Source of the DNA: Halomonas sp. McH1-25
Lineage (GTDB): Bacteria > Pseudomonadota > Gammaproteobacteria > Pseudomonadales > Halomonadaceae
NCBI RefSeq assembly: GCF_022348165.1
Contig: NZ_JAKRFI010000003.1
Coordinates: forward strand, 1 to 64,000
Direction: 5' to 3'
Length of the DNA stretch: 64,000 nt
The notes below the pieces were generated by a model that saw only the letters and a list, made by a program, of their open reading frames with translations, was not told where the DNA came from and did not search any database. The position numbers were made by a program, and so were the translations under genes. Shown piece by piece: positions 37,234-44,862 of the stretch. The first letter of the stretch is position 1; every line of letters begins with the position of its first letter.

Positions 37234-38385
37234 ATGACGAGTGACCAGCGCATAGGCCCAATTTCCCTGCCCGATACCCGGGCCCGACGTATCGTTGAGG
37301 ACTTGCTCGAGGGTTCCGGTGTCACCCTCAACGGCAATCAGCCCTGGGACATTCAGGTCCTCCACCCCGACTTCTTCTCCCGCGTGCTGCATCAGGGAAC
37401 GCTAGGTCTTGGCGAAGCCTACATGGACGGCTGGTGGGAATGCGATCGCATCGATCAATTGGCGCACAAGCTGCTGCTTCATGGCTTGGGCGAGCGCGCC
37501 CATACGACGTCCGAACGCTTGATGTATCGGCTCCAGGCCGGCTTCTTCAACCTGCAGAGCAAGACTCGCGCGTACATCGTAGGTGAGGCGCATTACGATC
37601 TCGGCAACGACCTCTTCGAGCGCATGCTCGACCCGACCATGTGCTATTCCTGCGGCTACTGGAAGGAGGCCAGCAACCTGCATGAAGCCCAGGTCGCCAA
37701 GCTGGATCTCGCCGCCCGCAAGCTGCAGATAGAGCCCGGCATGAAAGTGCTGGATATCGGCTGTGGATGGGGCAGTTTCGCCGAGCATGCGGCCCGCCAC
37801 TACGGCGCCGAAGTCACCGGCATCACCATTTCCAAGGAGCAGGCCGCCCTGGCCCGGGAGCGTTGCAAGGATTTGCCCGTAACGATCCAGCTCGAGGACT
37901 ATCGCGATCTGCAGGGACGTTTCGATCGTATCGTGTCGATCGGCATGTTCGAACACGTGGGCCATCGCAACTACCGGACCTATTTCGATACGGTCACGCG
38001 GCTGCTCGATGACGATGGCCTGTTCGTGCTGCATACCATCGGTTCCAACAGCTCCGAGATCAGCGCCGATCCCTGGATCAACAAATACATCTTTCCCAAC
38101 GGCATCCTGCCGTCAGTCAAGCACATCGCCCAGGCCAGCGAGGGGCGCCTGCTGATGGAAGACTGGCAGAACTTCGGCGCCGACTACGACCGCACACTGA
38201 TGGCCTGGCTGAAAAACTTCGATGCCCACTGGCATGAAATCGCTGCCAACTACAATGAAAGAACCCGTCGCATGTTCCGCTATTATCTGAGCGTATGTGC
38301 CGGCGCCTTTCGGGCACGTGACATTCAGCTATGGCAGGTGGCCTATTCCAAGCGACGCCCCGGTCGCTACGATGCGCCGCGCTGA
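37234..38385 (+). CDS. cfa: Cyclopropane-fatty-acyl-phospholipid synthase
   Basis: A 383-residue SAM-dependent methyltransferase that methylenates unsaturated acyl chains of membrane phospholipids. N-terminal domain LGLGEAYMDGWWECDRID; SAM motif VLDIGCGWGSFAEHAA (about 171-186); SIGMFEHVG; and HTIGSN plus YIFPNGILPS are diagnostic. The start at 37234 has CCGGAG ahead and gives the E. coli-like length; the open frame extends to 37153. It is usually induced in stationary phase or by stress. Confidence 0.96.
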   Translation: MTSDQRIGPISLPDTRARRIVEDLLEGSGVTLNGNQPWDIQVLHPDFFSRVLHQGTLGLGEAYMDGWWECDRIDQLAHKLLLHGLGERAHTTSERLMYRLQAGFFNLQSKTRAYIVGEAHYDLGNDLFERMLDPTMCYSCGYWKEASNLHEAQVAKLDLAARKLQIEPGMKVLDIGCGWGSFAEHAARHYGAEVTGITISKEQAALARERCKDLPVTIQLEDYRDLQGRFDRIVSIGMFEHVGHRNYRTYFDTVTRLLDDDGLFVLHTIGSNSSEISADPWINKYIFPNGILPSVKHIAQASEGRLLMEDWQNFGADYDRTLMAWLKNFDAHWHEIAANYNERTRRMFRYYLSVCAGAFRARDIQLWQVAYSKRRPGRYDAPR

Positions 38386-38405
38386 GTAATACGCTACCCA
38401 ACCAC

Positions 38406-38432
38406 TGCGCTCGTCTTTCACGACAGAGCGCA
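38406..38432 (+). terminator. Hairpin after cfa
   Basis: TGCGCTC-GTC and GAC-A-GAGCGCA form a bulged stem with loop TTTCAC shortly after the cfa stop. There is no clear T-tract, so it is a weak candidate. Confidence 0.35.
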
Positions 38433-38573
38433 ATGGCGAAAACACCTACGACTCCTGACCGATAACAACCCTATCCGTCTCCCGGTATAGTAGCCGACTT
38501 GCCATGAGCCGCCGGTCTCCGTCATGCATGCAAGGCGACTCGACATGCGTCCTTGACTGCAGGGAGTCCACGG

Positions 38574-40586
38574 ATGCTCGACCCCACTTTCGTCCTGAGC
38601 CAGGCCTCCTCTCGGCTGGGCTTTTTGATTTGGACAGCCACTTCTTCGGGTGCCGACCGGCGATTCATCGTAGGGAACCCAACCCAGTTGCTGGGCGTGC
38701 CCGACGAAACGCCCGATACCCTGGCCTTCGATGACGACTGGCCCGTCCAGATCGCTCCTCCTCAGCATCTGCGTAAACTACTGCTGCAGAAAGCGCGAGC
38801 CCAGGGCGAAGCCCGCTGCCGATATGCGATAACGGTGGACGACGACACCACCTGCTGGCTGGAAGAGCGGGTGTGTTTTCAGGAAGGTGCCTGGAACGGC
38901 ATTATTCATCGCCTGACACCGGCGGAAAGCGCATTGCCGCTGCCACCGGCACTGACGCGCATGGTTCGCCAGCTCTTCGATCCCCTGCCGGACTACGTCT
39001 TTCTGGCCCGTAGGGCTTCACCGGGTGCCGCCTTCAATTTCGTCTACGCCAATCCCGCGCTGCTCAAGACGCTCCGTCGGGAAACGGACGCCTGGCTGGG
39101 ACACTCCCCCGAGACAATTTTTGCTCCGGCCGACGGCCGGCGTCTGCAACAACGCCTGGCCGAATGCGAGTCCCTGGGCCTGACGCAGACCGTCGATGAC
39201 ATTTTGCATGACGGCGAGCGTGAACATCATTGGCATCTGACTCTGACACTGCTCGAGAGCGACAATACCGCCACTCCGTTCGTGGTCGGACGGGCGCGTG
39301 ACCATAACGAACTGGACACCGCCCGACGCAGTGCCGCCAATGCGCATCGGCGCCTACGCCACCTGTTGGATACCAGCCCGGCAGTGCTGTACGCCTGCGA
39401 TTCCCAGCCGCCCTGGGAACTCAATCATATCAGCCGCAACCTGTCGCGACTGTTGGGCCTGGATACCGATGCCGACAGAATCGGCCTGCTCGACCGCGTT
39501 CACCCCGACGATGTCGAGCGGCTGCATGCCTGGCTGAAGGGGTTCTCCACGCAGCACCGCGAAAGACGTACTCTACGTTACCGGTTACGTCACAGTCGCG
39601 GTCATTATCTTACCGTCCAGAACGAGGCCCGTATCTCCCGGCCCATCCGCGAGGGTGCCACGCCGGAGCTGGTCGGCACCCTACTCGACGTCAGCCGCGA
39701 AGCCGAACTGCTGGCTCGCCTGGAAATCATGACCGAGCGTATCCCGGGACTCATTTTCCAGTTCAAGCGCGACATCAACGGTCGTTACAGTTTTCCCTAC
39801 CTAGCCGGCAACGACCGTCGCCTACACACCATCGATCCGAGTCTACTGGCCGCTGACGCACGCCTTGGCCTGGAGCGTATATGTCGGGATGATCTGCCTA
39901 CGGTCATGACAGCCATCGAGCGTTCGGCCCGCCACAGAGGGCCGTTGTCGATCCGGTTTCGGCTGCATGGCCTCGGTGGTGAATTACGCTGGGTGACGGC
40001 GCGCGCCCAGCCCGAACCGAACGACCATACCGGCGCGACGCTGTGGCACGGCATCCTGCTGGATATCAACGACCAGATCGCCCAGGAAACGCATTTGCGC
40101 GAACTGACCGGCACCGACGACTTGACTGGGCTGGCCAACCGACGCCGTCTGAACGAACGGCTCAAGGAAGAAATGTCACGGGCCCGGCGACATCGCCACA
40201 CCCTGACGCTGATCCTGGTGGATCTCGATCACTTCAAGCGTATCAACGATACCTGGGGTCACCTGGCAGGCGACCAGGTGTTGCAGGGCATTGGCCGTCT
40301 GTGTCTCGACACATTGCGGCAGGAAGATGTGGTTGCCCGGCTGGGTGGCGAGGAATTCGCCATCCTGTTGCCATTGACGCGGCTCGACGATGGCCGGAGG
40401 CTCGCCGAACGGCTACGTCAATGTATCGAGACGCACGATTTCGGCCTGGGCGAGGCAACCATCACCGCCAGCCTCGGCGTTGCCGAATGCCGTGCCGACG
40501 ATGACATCGAGACACTGCTCGACCGTGCCGACCGCAGCCTCTATACCGCCAAGCGCACGGGGCGCAACCGCGTCATCAGCGAATGA
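38574..40586 (+). CDS. PAS-domain diguanylate cyclase (GGDEF)
   Basis: A 670-residue cytosolic signalling protein. About 500 residues contain at least two, probably three, PAS-like segments (around 120-240, 260-375 and 380-500). A C-terminal GGDEF domain from about 510 follows. The active site is GGEEF at 591-595 and an inhibitory-site RQED (RxxD) lies five residues before it, so product feedback is expected. It should make c-di-GMP from two GTP. There is no EAL domain and no membrane segment. AGGGAG lies 7 bases before the ATG at 38574; the open frame begins earlier at a TTG. Confidence 0.93.
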   Translation: MLDPTFVLSQASSRLGFLIWTATSSGADRRFIVGNPTQLLGVPDETPDTLAFDDDWPVQIAPPQHLRKLLLQKARAQGEARCRYAITVDDDTTCWLEERVCFQEGAWNGIIHRLTPAESALPLPPALTRMVRQLFDPLPDYVFLARRASPGAAFNFVYANPALLKTLRRETDAWLGHSPETIFAPADGRRLQQRLAECESLGLTQTVDDILHDGEREHHWHLTLTLLESDNTATPFVVGRARDHNELDTARRSAANAHRRLRHLLDTSPAVLYACDSQPPWELNHISRNLSRLLGLDTDADRIGLLDRVHPDDVERLHAWLKGFSTQHRERRTLRYRLRHSRGHYLTVQNEARISRPIREGATPELVGTLLDVSREAELLARLEIMTERIPGLIFQFKRDINGRYSFPYLAGNDRRLHTIDPSLLAADARLGLERICRDDLPTVMTAIERSARHRGPLSIRFRLHGLGGELRWVTARAQPEPNDHTGATLWHGILLDINDQIAQETHLRELTGTDDLTGLANRRRLNERLKEEMSRARRHRHTLTLILVDLDHFKRINDTWGHLAGDQVLQGIGRLCLDTLRQEDVVARLGGEEFAILLPLTRLDDGRRLAERLRQCIETHDFGLGEATITASLGVAECRADDDIETLLDRADRSLYTAKRTGRNRVISE

Positions 40587-40615
40587 GCGCCTCGTCGAAC
40601 GCCGTTAGTCTTCAC

Positions 40616-41653
40616 TCAAGCCTCGGCCCGGGTCGGCGCCCAGGCGTTCAGGCAGCGGTGCAGCAGCGCCATGACTACCAGCGTGGCAGCCAGCGCCACG
40701 CACATCGACGAGAAGCGGTACAGCGCGCTGTAGATCAGGTCCTGATTGGGCGACAGCGACTGGCCGAACAGGATGCCCAGCGTCGTCAGTCCGCCGAAAC
40801 CGATGCCAGACCCCCCGCCCTCCTTCACATGGGCGTGGGCGAACAACATCAACCCCAACCAGTAGAGCAATGCCACCAGCGTGAAATGCTGGGTTTGCGT
40901 ATAGAGCAGCAATTGCATCGAAAGCGCCAGGTTGCAGCCCAGCAGGGTCCCCACCGCGCGCTTGCCCGCCGATATCCGGGCGCCGGGATAGCCCAGTGCG
41001 AACAGGATCAGGATGGTGGCCATCTGCGCCGATAGCGAATCGCGCAGATCCAGTGTCTGGAACACCAAGAACGACAATGTTGCGGTGACGGCACCGATCA
41101 ACGTCTCGTGATTGACGCGCGACGCCGACTTCTCGACCCGCGGCGGCGGCTTGCGCGGCGCCACATCCGGAAACACCACATACATGAGCGCGGCAATGCC
41201 CACCGCCAATACGCTCGCCACCAGATTGCTCGCCAGCAGGTCGGCGAGATCCAGTGATGGATAGCTGGCGAAGTGAAACAGGATGCTCAGCGTCAGTACG
41301 CCATTGGCCCCGAACAGAAACATCGGGCCACGCGCCATCAGCCGGAAGCGCGTATAGAACAGCGCGAAGACCAGCCCCGTCATTATCAGCGGCATGTGCT
41401 GGGTCAGCCCGACGACCAGACTGACCTCGACGCAGTTGATCAAGGCATTGCCGAGGAACTGGCGTATCACGTGCCCATTGAGCACCGGCAACAGCCCCAC
41501 CAGGAACATCGGAAAGACGGTGAAGAAGACCCCGTAGTTCCAGCCCATCAACTGGCTGATCACGAACCCCAACCAGCCGCCGAAGGCGATGCGCAGGCAC
41601 TGACGCAGCCCATTGGCATCGATGCCTTTCCCCTGGCGGGCATCAGTAGACAT
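40616..41653 (-). CDS. DUF2955/FUSC-like efflux membrane protein
   Basis: A 345-residue membrane protein with two bundles of about five hydrophobic segments separated by a short polar stretch (near VAPRKPPPRVEKSASRV). It resembles DUF2955 and the aromatic-acid exporter (FUSC/AaeB) superfamily. It overlaps the hlyD-type gene by 11 bases. With that gene it would export an aromatic acid or drug, under the MarR regulator upstream. Confidence 0.82.
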   Translation of the reverse strand: MSTDARQGKGIDANGLRQCLRIAFGGWLGFVISQLMGWNYGVFFTVFPMFLVGLLPVLNGHVIRQFLGNALINCVEVSLVVGLTQHMPLIMTGLVFALFYTRFRLMARGPMFLFGANGVLTLSILFHFASYPSLDLADLLASNLVASVLAVGIAALMYVVFPDVAPRKPPPRVEKSASRVNHETLIGAVTATLSFLVFQTLDLRDSLSAQMATILILFALGYPGARISAGKRAVGTLLGCNLALSMQLLLYTQTQHFTLVALLYWLGLMLFAHAHVKEGGGSGIGFGGLTTLGILFGQSLSPNQDLIYSALYRFSSMCVALAATLVVMALLHRCLNAWAPTRAEA

Positions 41654-42704
41654 GATGCAACCAGCTCATCAGGACGATCTGCGCCCGGGCGAACCAGGCC
41701 GCCAGCCCATGATCGGCGGGCGCCAATTGCACCGTGGCCCGCGCCCCAGTGGGCAGTAGCCCCTCAGGCACGTCATCGAAGGCCAGGTGAATCCGCATGC
41801 GCTGGGCATCGCGTACCCAGCGATCGGTGGTGGGGATATCGGCCAGATTACCGTCGGCAATCACTTGGCCACTCAGGACTCCGGCATCCTCGGAAACGAC
41901 ATGCGCTGCGAACACCTCGCCGGGCAGGGCATCCAGCGCCACCCAGGCCGGCTCATCGCCAGCGACATGGCGCAGACTCTTCTCGCGGAAATCGGCGACG
42001 ATATCCACGGCGTCGCCGACCCGGGCCAGGACCGGCGATCCTGCGGTGACATAGTCACCTTCGGCAAGCTGCAGGTTGCTGATCCAGCCAGGCTGTTCCG
42101 CGCGCACGGTGGTGCGCTCCAGATCCAGGCGGGCGGCATCGAGGGCGTTACGCGCCTGGCGCAGGCGCAAGTTATTCTCTCCGCTTTCGCCGCGCTGCAC
42201 CTCGAGCGAATGCACCTGGGCTTCGGCAGCTTCCACGGCGGCCTCGGCGGCACGCGCCTCGGCCACGACCTCATCGTAGCGCTGACGGGAAATGCTGCCG
42301 CCCTGAATCAGTCGCTCGACACGCTGACGCTCGCGGTGGAGCTCCTCGGCATCGGCCCGTGCGGAAGCCAGCCTGGCCCGAGCTTCGGCCAGGGAAGCAT
42401 CCAACTCGGCATTGTCGCGGCGCGCCTGCTCCAGGGCCAGCTCGGTCTTTTCCACGGCAATGCGAAACGGTTCAGGATCGATACGAAACAGAACATCGCC
42501 CGTTTCGACATGCTGGTTGTTGCTCACGGCCACGTCGACCACTTGGCCGCTCACTTCGGGCGCGACGCGCGTCACGTCGCGCAGCACTCTGGCCTGAGGG
42601 GTGACCGGCATGTAGGCATCGGCGACCACGAAATAGGCGAACAGCACGACGAACATCACGATCGCCACGCGCACCCAGCGGGCGAAGCGTTGCTCCGGTG
42701 TCAT
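41643..42704 (-). CDS. HlyD/EmrA-type membrane fusion protein
   Basis: A 353-residue periplasmic adaptor. One N-terminal membrane anchor (VAIVMFVVLFAYFVVADAYM), a lipoyl half-motif VAPEVSGQVVDVAVSNNQHVETGDVLFRID, a coiled-coil hairpin (about 85-180) and the second half near TVRAEQPGWISNLQLAEGDYVTAGSPV are visible. It couples the DUF2955 pump to the outer membrane. No outer-membrane channel gene is adjacent. Confidence 0.9.
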   Translation of the reverse strand: MTPEQRFARWVRVAIVMFVVLFAYFVVADAYMPVTPQARVLRDVTRVAPEVSGQVVDVAVSNNQHVETGDVLFRIDPEPFRIAVEKTELALEQARRDNAELDASLAEARARLASARADAEELHRERQRVERLIQGGSISRQRYDEVVAEARAAEAAVEAAEAQVHSLEVQRGESGENNLRLRQARNALDAARLDLERTTVRAEQPGWISNLQLAEGDYVTAGSPVLARVGDAVDIVADFREKSLRHVAGDEPAWVALDALPGEVFAAHVVSEDAGVLSGQVIADGNLADIPTTDRWVRDAQRMRIHLAFDDVPEGLLPTGARATVQLAPADHGLAAWFARAQIVLMSWLHHVY

Positions 42705-42720
42705 AGCAAACTCTCTATGG

Positions 42721-43176
42721 TTAGCGGGAAGACAGCCAGTGACAGGCGTTGCGCTCTATCCTGTGCAGGGCGCGGTGCAGAGACTCGCGTTCCGCGTCGG
42801 GAATCCCGTCGAGAAGCAATGTCCTGGCCTCGCTGGCCCGGGCATCCAGCGCCTCGAGTACACGGTGCCCTTCGGGAGTGAACACGACCTCGCGAACCCG
42901 ACGATCGACGGCGGGAATACGCCGCAGAACCAACCCTTGCTGCTCCAGCTGCGCCAGCGTACGTGTCAGCGATGGCAGCTCGATCCCCAGCGCCTCGGCA
43001 AGCTGTTTCTGGGTCGCTCCCTCTCCCAGATGGCGCAGGGTCACCAACAGCGTCCAGCGTGGCTGAGTCAGCCCCAGTGGCGCCACGGTATGATCGACCA
43101 CCATGCGCCACAGACGGTGGGCATGCCCCAGACGCAAGCCCAGTTCAGAATCTTCACATGGCTGTTTATTTAGCAT
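42721..43176 (-). CDS. MarR-family transcriptional regulator
   Basis: A 151-residue winged-helix repressor. The DNA-binding part has TQKQLAEALGIELPSLTRTLAQLEQQGLVLRRIPAVDRRVREVVFTPEG (about 55-103), with the wing DRR. It is SlyA/HpaR-like. It is the first gene of a three-gene efflux unit and probably represses it until an aromatic ligand binds. Confidence 0.9.
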   Translation of the reverse strand: MLNKQPCEDSELGLRLGHAHRLWRMVVDHTVAPLGLTQPRWTLLVTLRHLGEGATQKQLAEALGIELPSLTRTLAQLEQQGLVLRRIPAVDRRVREVVFTPEGHRVLEALDARASEARTLLLDGIPDAERESLHRALHRIERNACHWLSSR

Positions 43177-43224
43177 GCGAATAATTCTGCCACAAAATTA
43201 GCTAGCTAACAAAGTTCTTGGTAC

Positions 43225-43369
43225 TAGGCACTGTCTGAAAAGTCGACGAGCGAAGGTTAGACAAGGCAAAAATCAGCGAAAAAGCGGAGTTTACGGGTTG
43301 TAAATGAGTATTTTGAGCTGATTTTTAACGCAGTATGGCCGAGCGCAGGCAGTTTTCAGACAGAGCCTA
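43225..43369. repeat. Intergenic inverted repeat, copy C
   Basis: Termini TAGGCACTGTCTGAAAA (43225-43241) and TTTTCAGACAGAGCCTA (43353-43369) are complementary at 16 of 17 positions. The interior shares AAAAAGCGGAGTTTAC, TTGTAAATGAG and ATGGCCGAGCGCAGGCAG with copy B. The right terminus supplies the TAG stop (43367-43369) of the haemoglobin gene. Confidence 0.75.
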
Positions 43370-43759
43370 GCGGGTTCGGCACATCTCGGCGGGATGTCTC
43401 AACTGGGCAAGCAGGTAGGCCTTGAGTTCGGCATCGACGCCCATTTCCTCGAGTGCGGTACGCATGCACAGCAGCCAGGCGTCGCGCTCCTCGGCCCCGA
43501 TAGGCAGGTGGCGGTGCGCAGCGGGAATGGCGATGGGCCCGAAGCGCTCGCGGTAACGGCTCGGCCCGCCCATCCAGCCGATCAGGAACGTCGCCAACTT
43601 GTCTCGCGACAGGACCAGATCGGCGGGATGCAATGCCAGGATACCCTGGGCCTCGGGCAGGCGCTGCATGGCAGCATAGAAGCGCTCGGCCAGCTCACGC
43701 ACGGCGGCTTCGCCGCCCAGCGCCCGCAGGGTTGTATCGCCTACACCATAGACCGGCAT
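43367..43759 (-). CDS. Group II truncated haemoglobin (HbO type)
   Basis: A 130-residue 2-on-2 globin. It has a helix-B FY pair (AERFYAAMQ), WMGGPSRYRERFG, the proximal-His segment AHRHLPIG and ERDAWL with the G8 Trp, all group-II hallmarks. It binds O2 or NO through haem. Its ATG overlaps the jetD stop (TGATG), so it is co-translated with the Wadjet-like genes. The open frame upstream of 43759 is a shadow of jetD. Its stop codon is inside repeat copy C. Confidence 0.9.
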   Translation of the reverse strand: MPVYGVGDTTLRALGGEAAVRELAERFYAAMQRLPEAQGILALHPADLVLSRDKLATFLIGWMGGPSRYRERFGPIAIPAAHRHLPIGAEERDAWLLCMRTALEEMGVDAELKAYLLAQLRHPAEMCRTR

Positions 43760-44862
43760 CAGCCATCGACCTCGTTGATATTGGCCAGGTGGGCCAGCCA
43801 GGACCCGGCCAGCGACTCGTCGAGCGCCTCCCTGCCCCGCTCGATCAACGCGGCATCGTCGAGCGCCTCCTGGTCGAGGCCACGCGACCATTGGTCGGCC
43901 TGACGCTGGCCGGCCTTGCCAGTCAGACCATGCAACGGATGGCCGCCTTCCGCCTCCAGACGCTCCATCATCGGTGCATAGAGTGCCGACAGCTGGATTC
44001 CCGCTACGGCCTGGCGCAGACGCTGGAAGATACGTAGCCCTTCGGGATCGAGATCGCCCCAGAATGTGACCTGAGGCAGACAGAGCAGTTCGGACAACGT
44101 GCGTGACGAGGCACGCTCGCCGATCAGCCGGACCTGCTCGGGCGACTTCAGCGCCTCGCTCAGCGACAGCCCATAGCCGAAACTGCAAACCAGCGCCAAG
44201 TGCTCGTCGAGCCCGACCCGGCAGGCCTGCTCGAAGCTCTGCGGGTTCTCGATCAGCATTAACCCCTGGGGCTCGGTGGGCACCGACGCCAGCACCCAGG
44301 CCACCGTTCCGCGAAAGGCCGTCGTATCGATGCCGAAGGTGCGCACCAGCTCGCGGGGCAGGGCCGATAACAGTTTGCTGCTGCCCAGCAGGTACCGGGC
44401 ACTGGCTTCGAAGGCACTGGCGGCATAGGCCCCGGGCAAGTCGGCAGCCAGCGCACGCAGGCCTTTGGCAAGGCGCTGCTGATCGGCCAGGGACCAATCC
44501 TGCAGCACACCATCCAGCGCATGCCGCCAGACCGCCGCCTGAGTGGCTTCCAACCCCAGCGAGTCGTCGAGTTCGGCGAATTCCGACTCGAGGCGATGAC
44601 GCAACGCTTCCGACAGGGTGACCTGCACGTTGAGTGTCTGCCGGGCGGACACCGGGGAGGCGGTCTCGATCACCCCCGCTCCGGCCAGCTCGCGTAGCGC
44701 CTCCCAGCCATCGAGTTCAGTCGCGCAAGCGCGGTCGCGCTTGAGACGCCGCACCAGGCTGGCACTGCGCCAGCCCTTGTTGCCCTGCTTGCGGTAGGAG
44801 AGCGTCCAGTCGCCTTCCAGCCAGACCTGGACCGCCTCGGCACGTTCGCTCAAGTGACTCAT
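43759..44862 (-). CDS. jetD: Wadjet/Mks nuclease subunit JetD-like (DUF2220, TOPRIM)
   Basis: A 367-residue protein. The C-terminal half has the topoisomerase-VI-like TOPRIM acidic residues: E205 in LMLIENPQ, and D270 and D272 in FWGDLDPEG. The N-terminal about 190 residues are winged-helix or arm-like. In Wadjet systems JetD cleaves closed circular plasmid DNA after loop extrusion by JetABC. It overlaps jetC by 4 bases and the haemoglobin gene by one. The family call rests on the DxD TOPRIM and the four-gene order. Confidence 0.8.
   Translation of the reverse strand: MSHLSERAEAVQVWLEGDWTLSYRKQGNKGWRSASLVRRLKRDRACATELDGWEALRELAGAGVIETASPVSARQTLNVQVTLSEALRHRLESEFAELDDSLGLEATQAAVWRHALDGVLQDWSLADQQRLAKGLRALAADLPGAYAASAFEASARYLLGSSKLLSALPRELVRTFGIDTTAFRGTVAWVLASVPTEPQGLMLIENPQSFEQACRVGLDEHLALVCSFGYGLSLSEALKSPEQVRLIGERASSRTLSELLCLPQVTFWGDLDPEGLRIFQRLRQAVAGIQLSALYAPMMERLEAEGGHPLHGLTGKAGQRQADQWSRGLDQEALDDAALIERGREALDESLAGSWLAHLANINEVDG

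Noticed and set aside
43367-44497. 376-residue reading of the haemoglobin
   Set aside because: The extra N-terminal part is a shadow of jetD; the globin starts at 43759 with a TGATG overlap.
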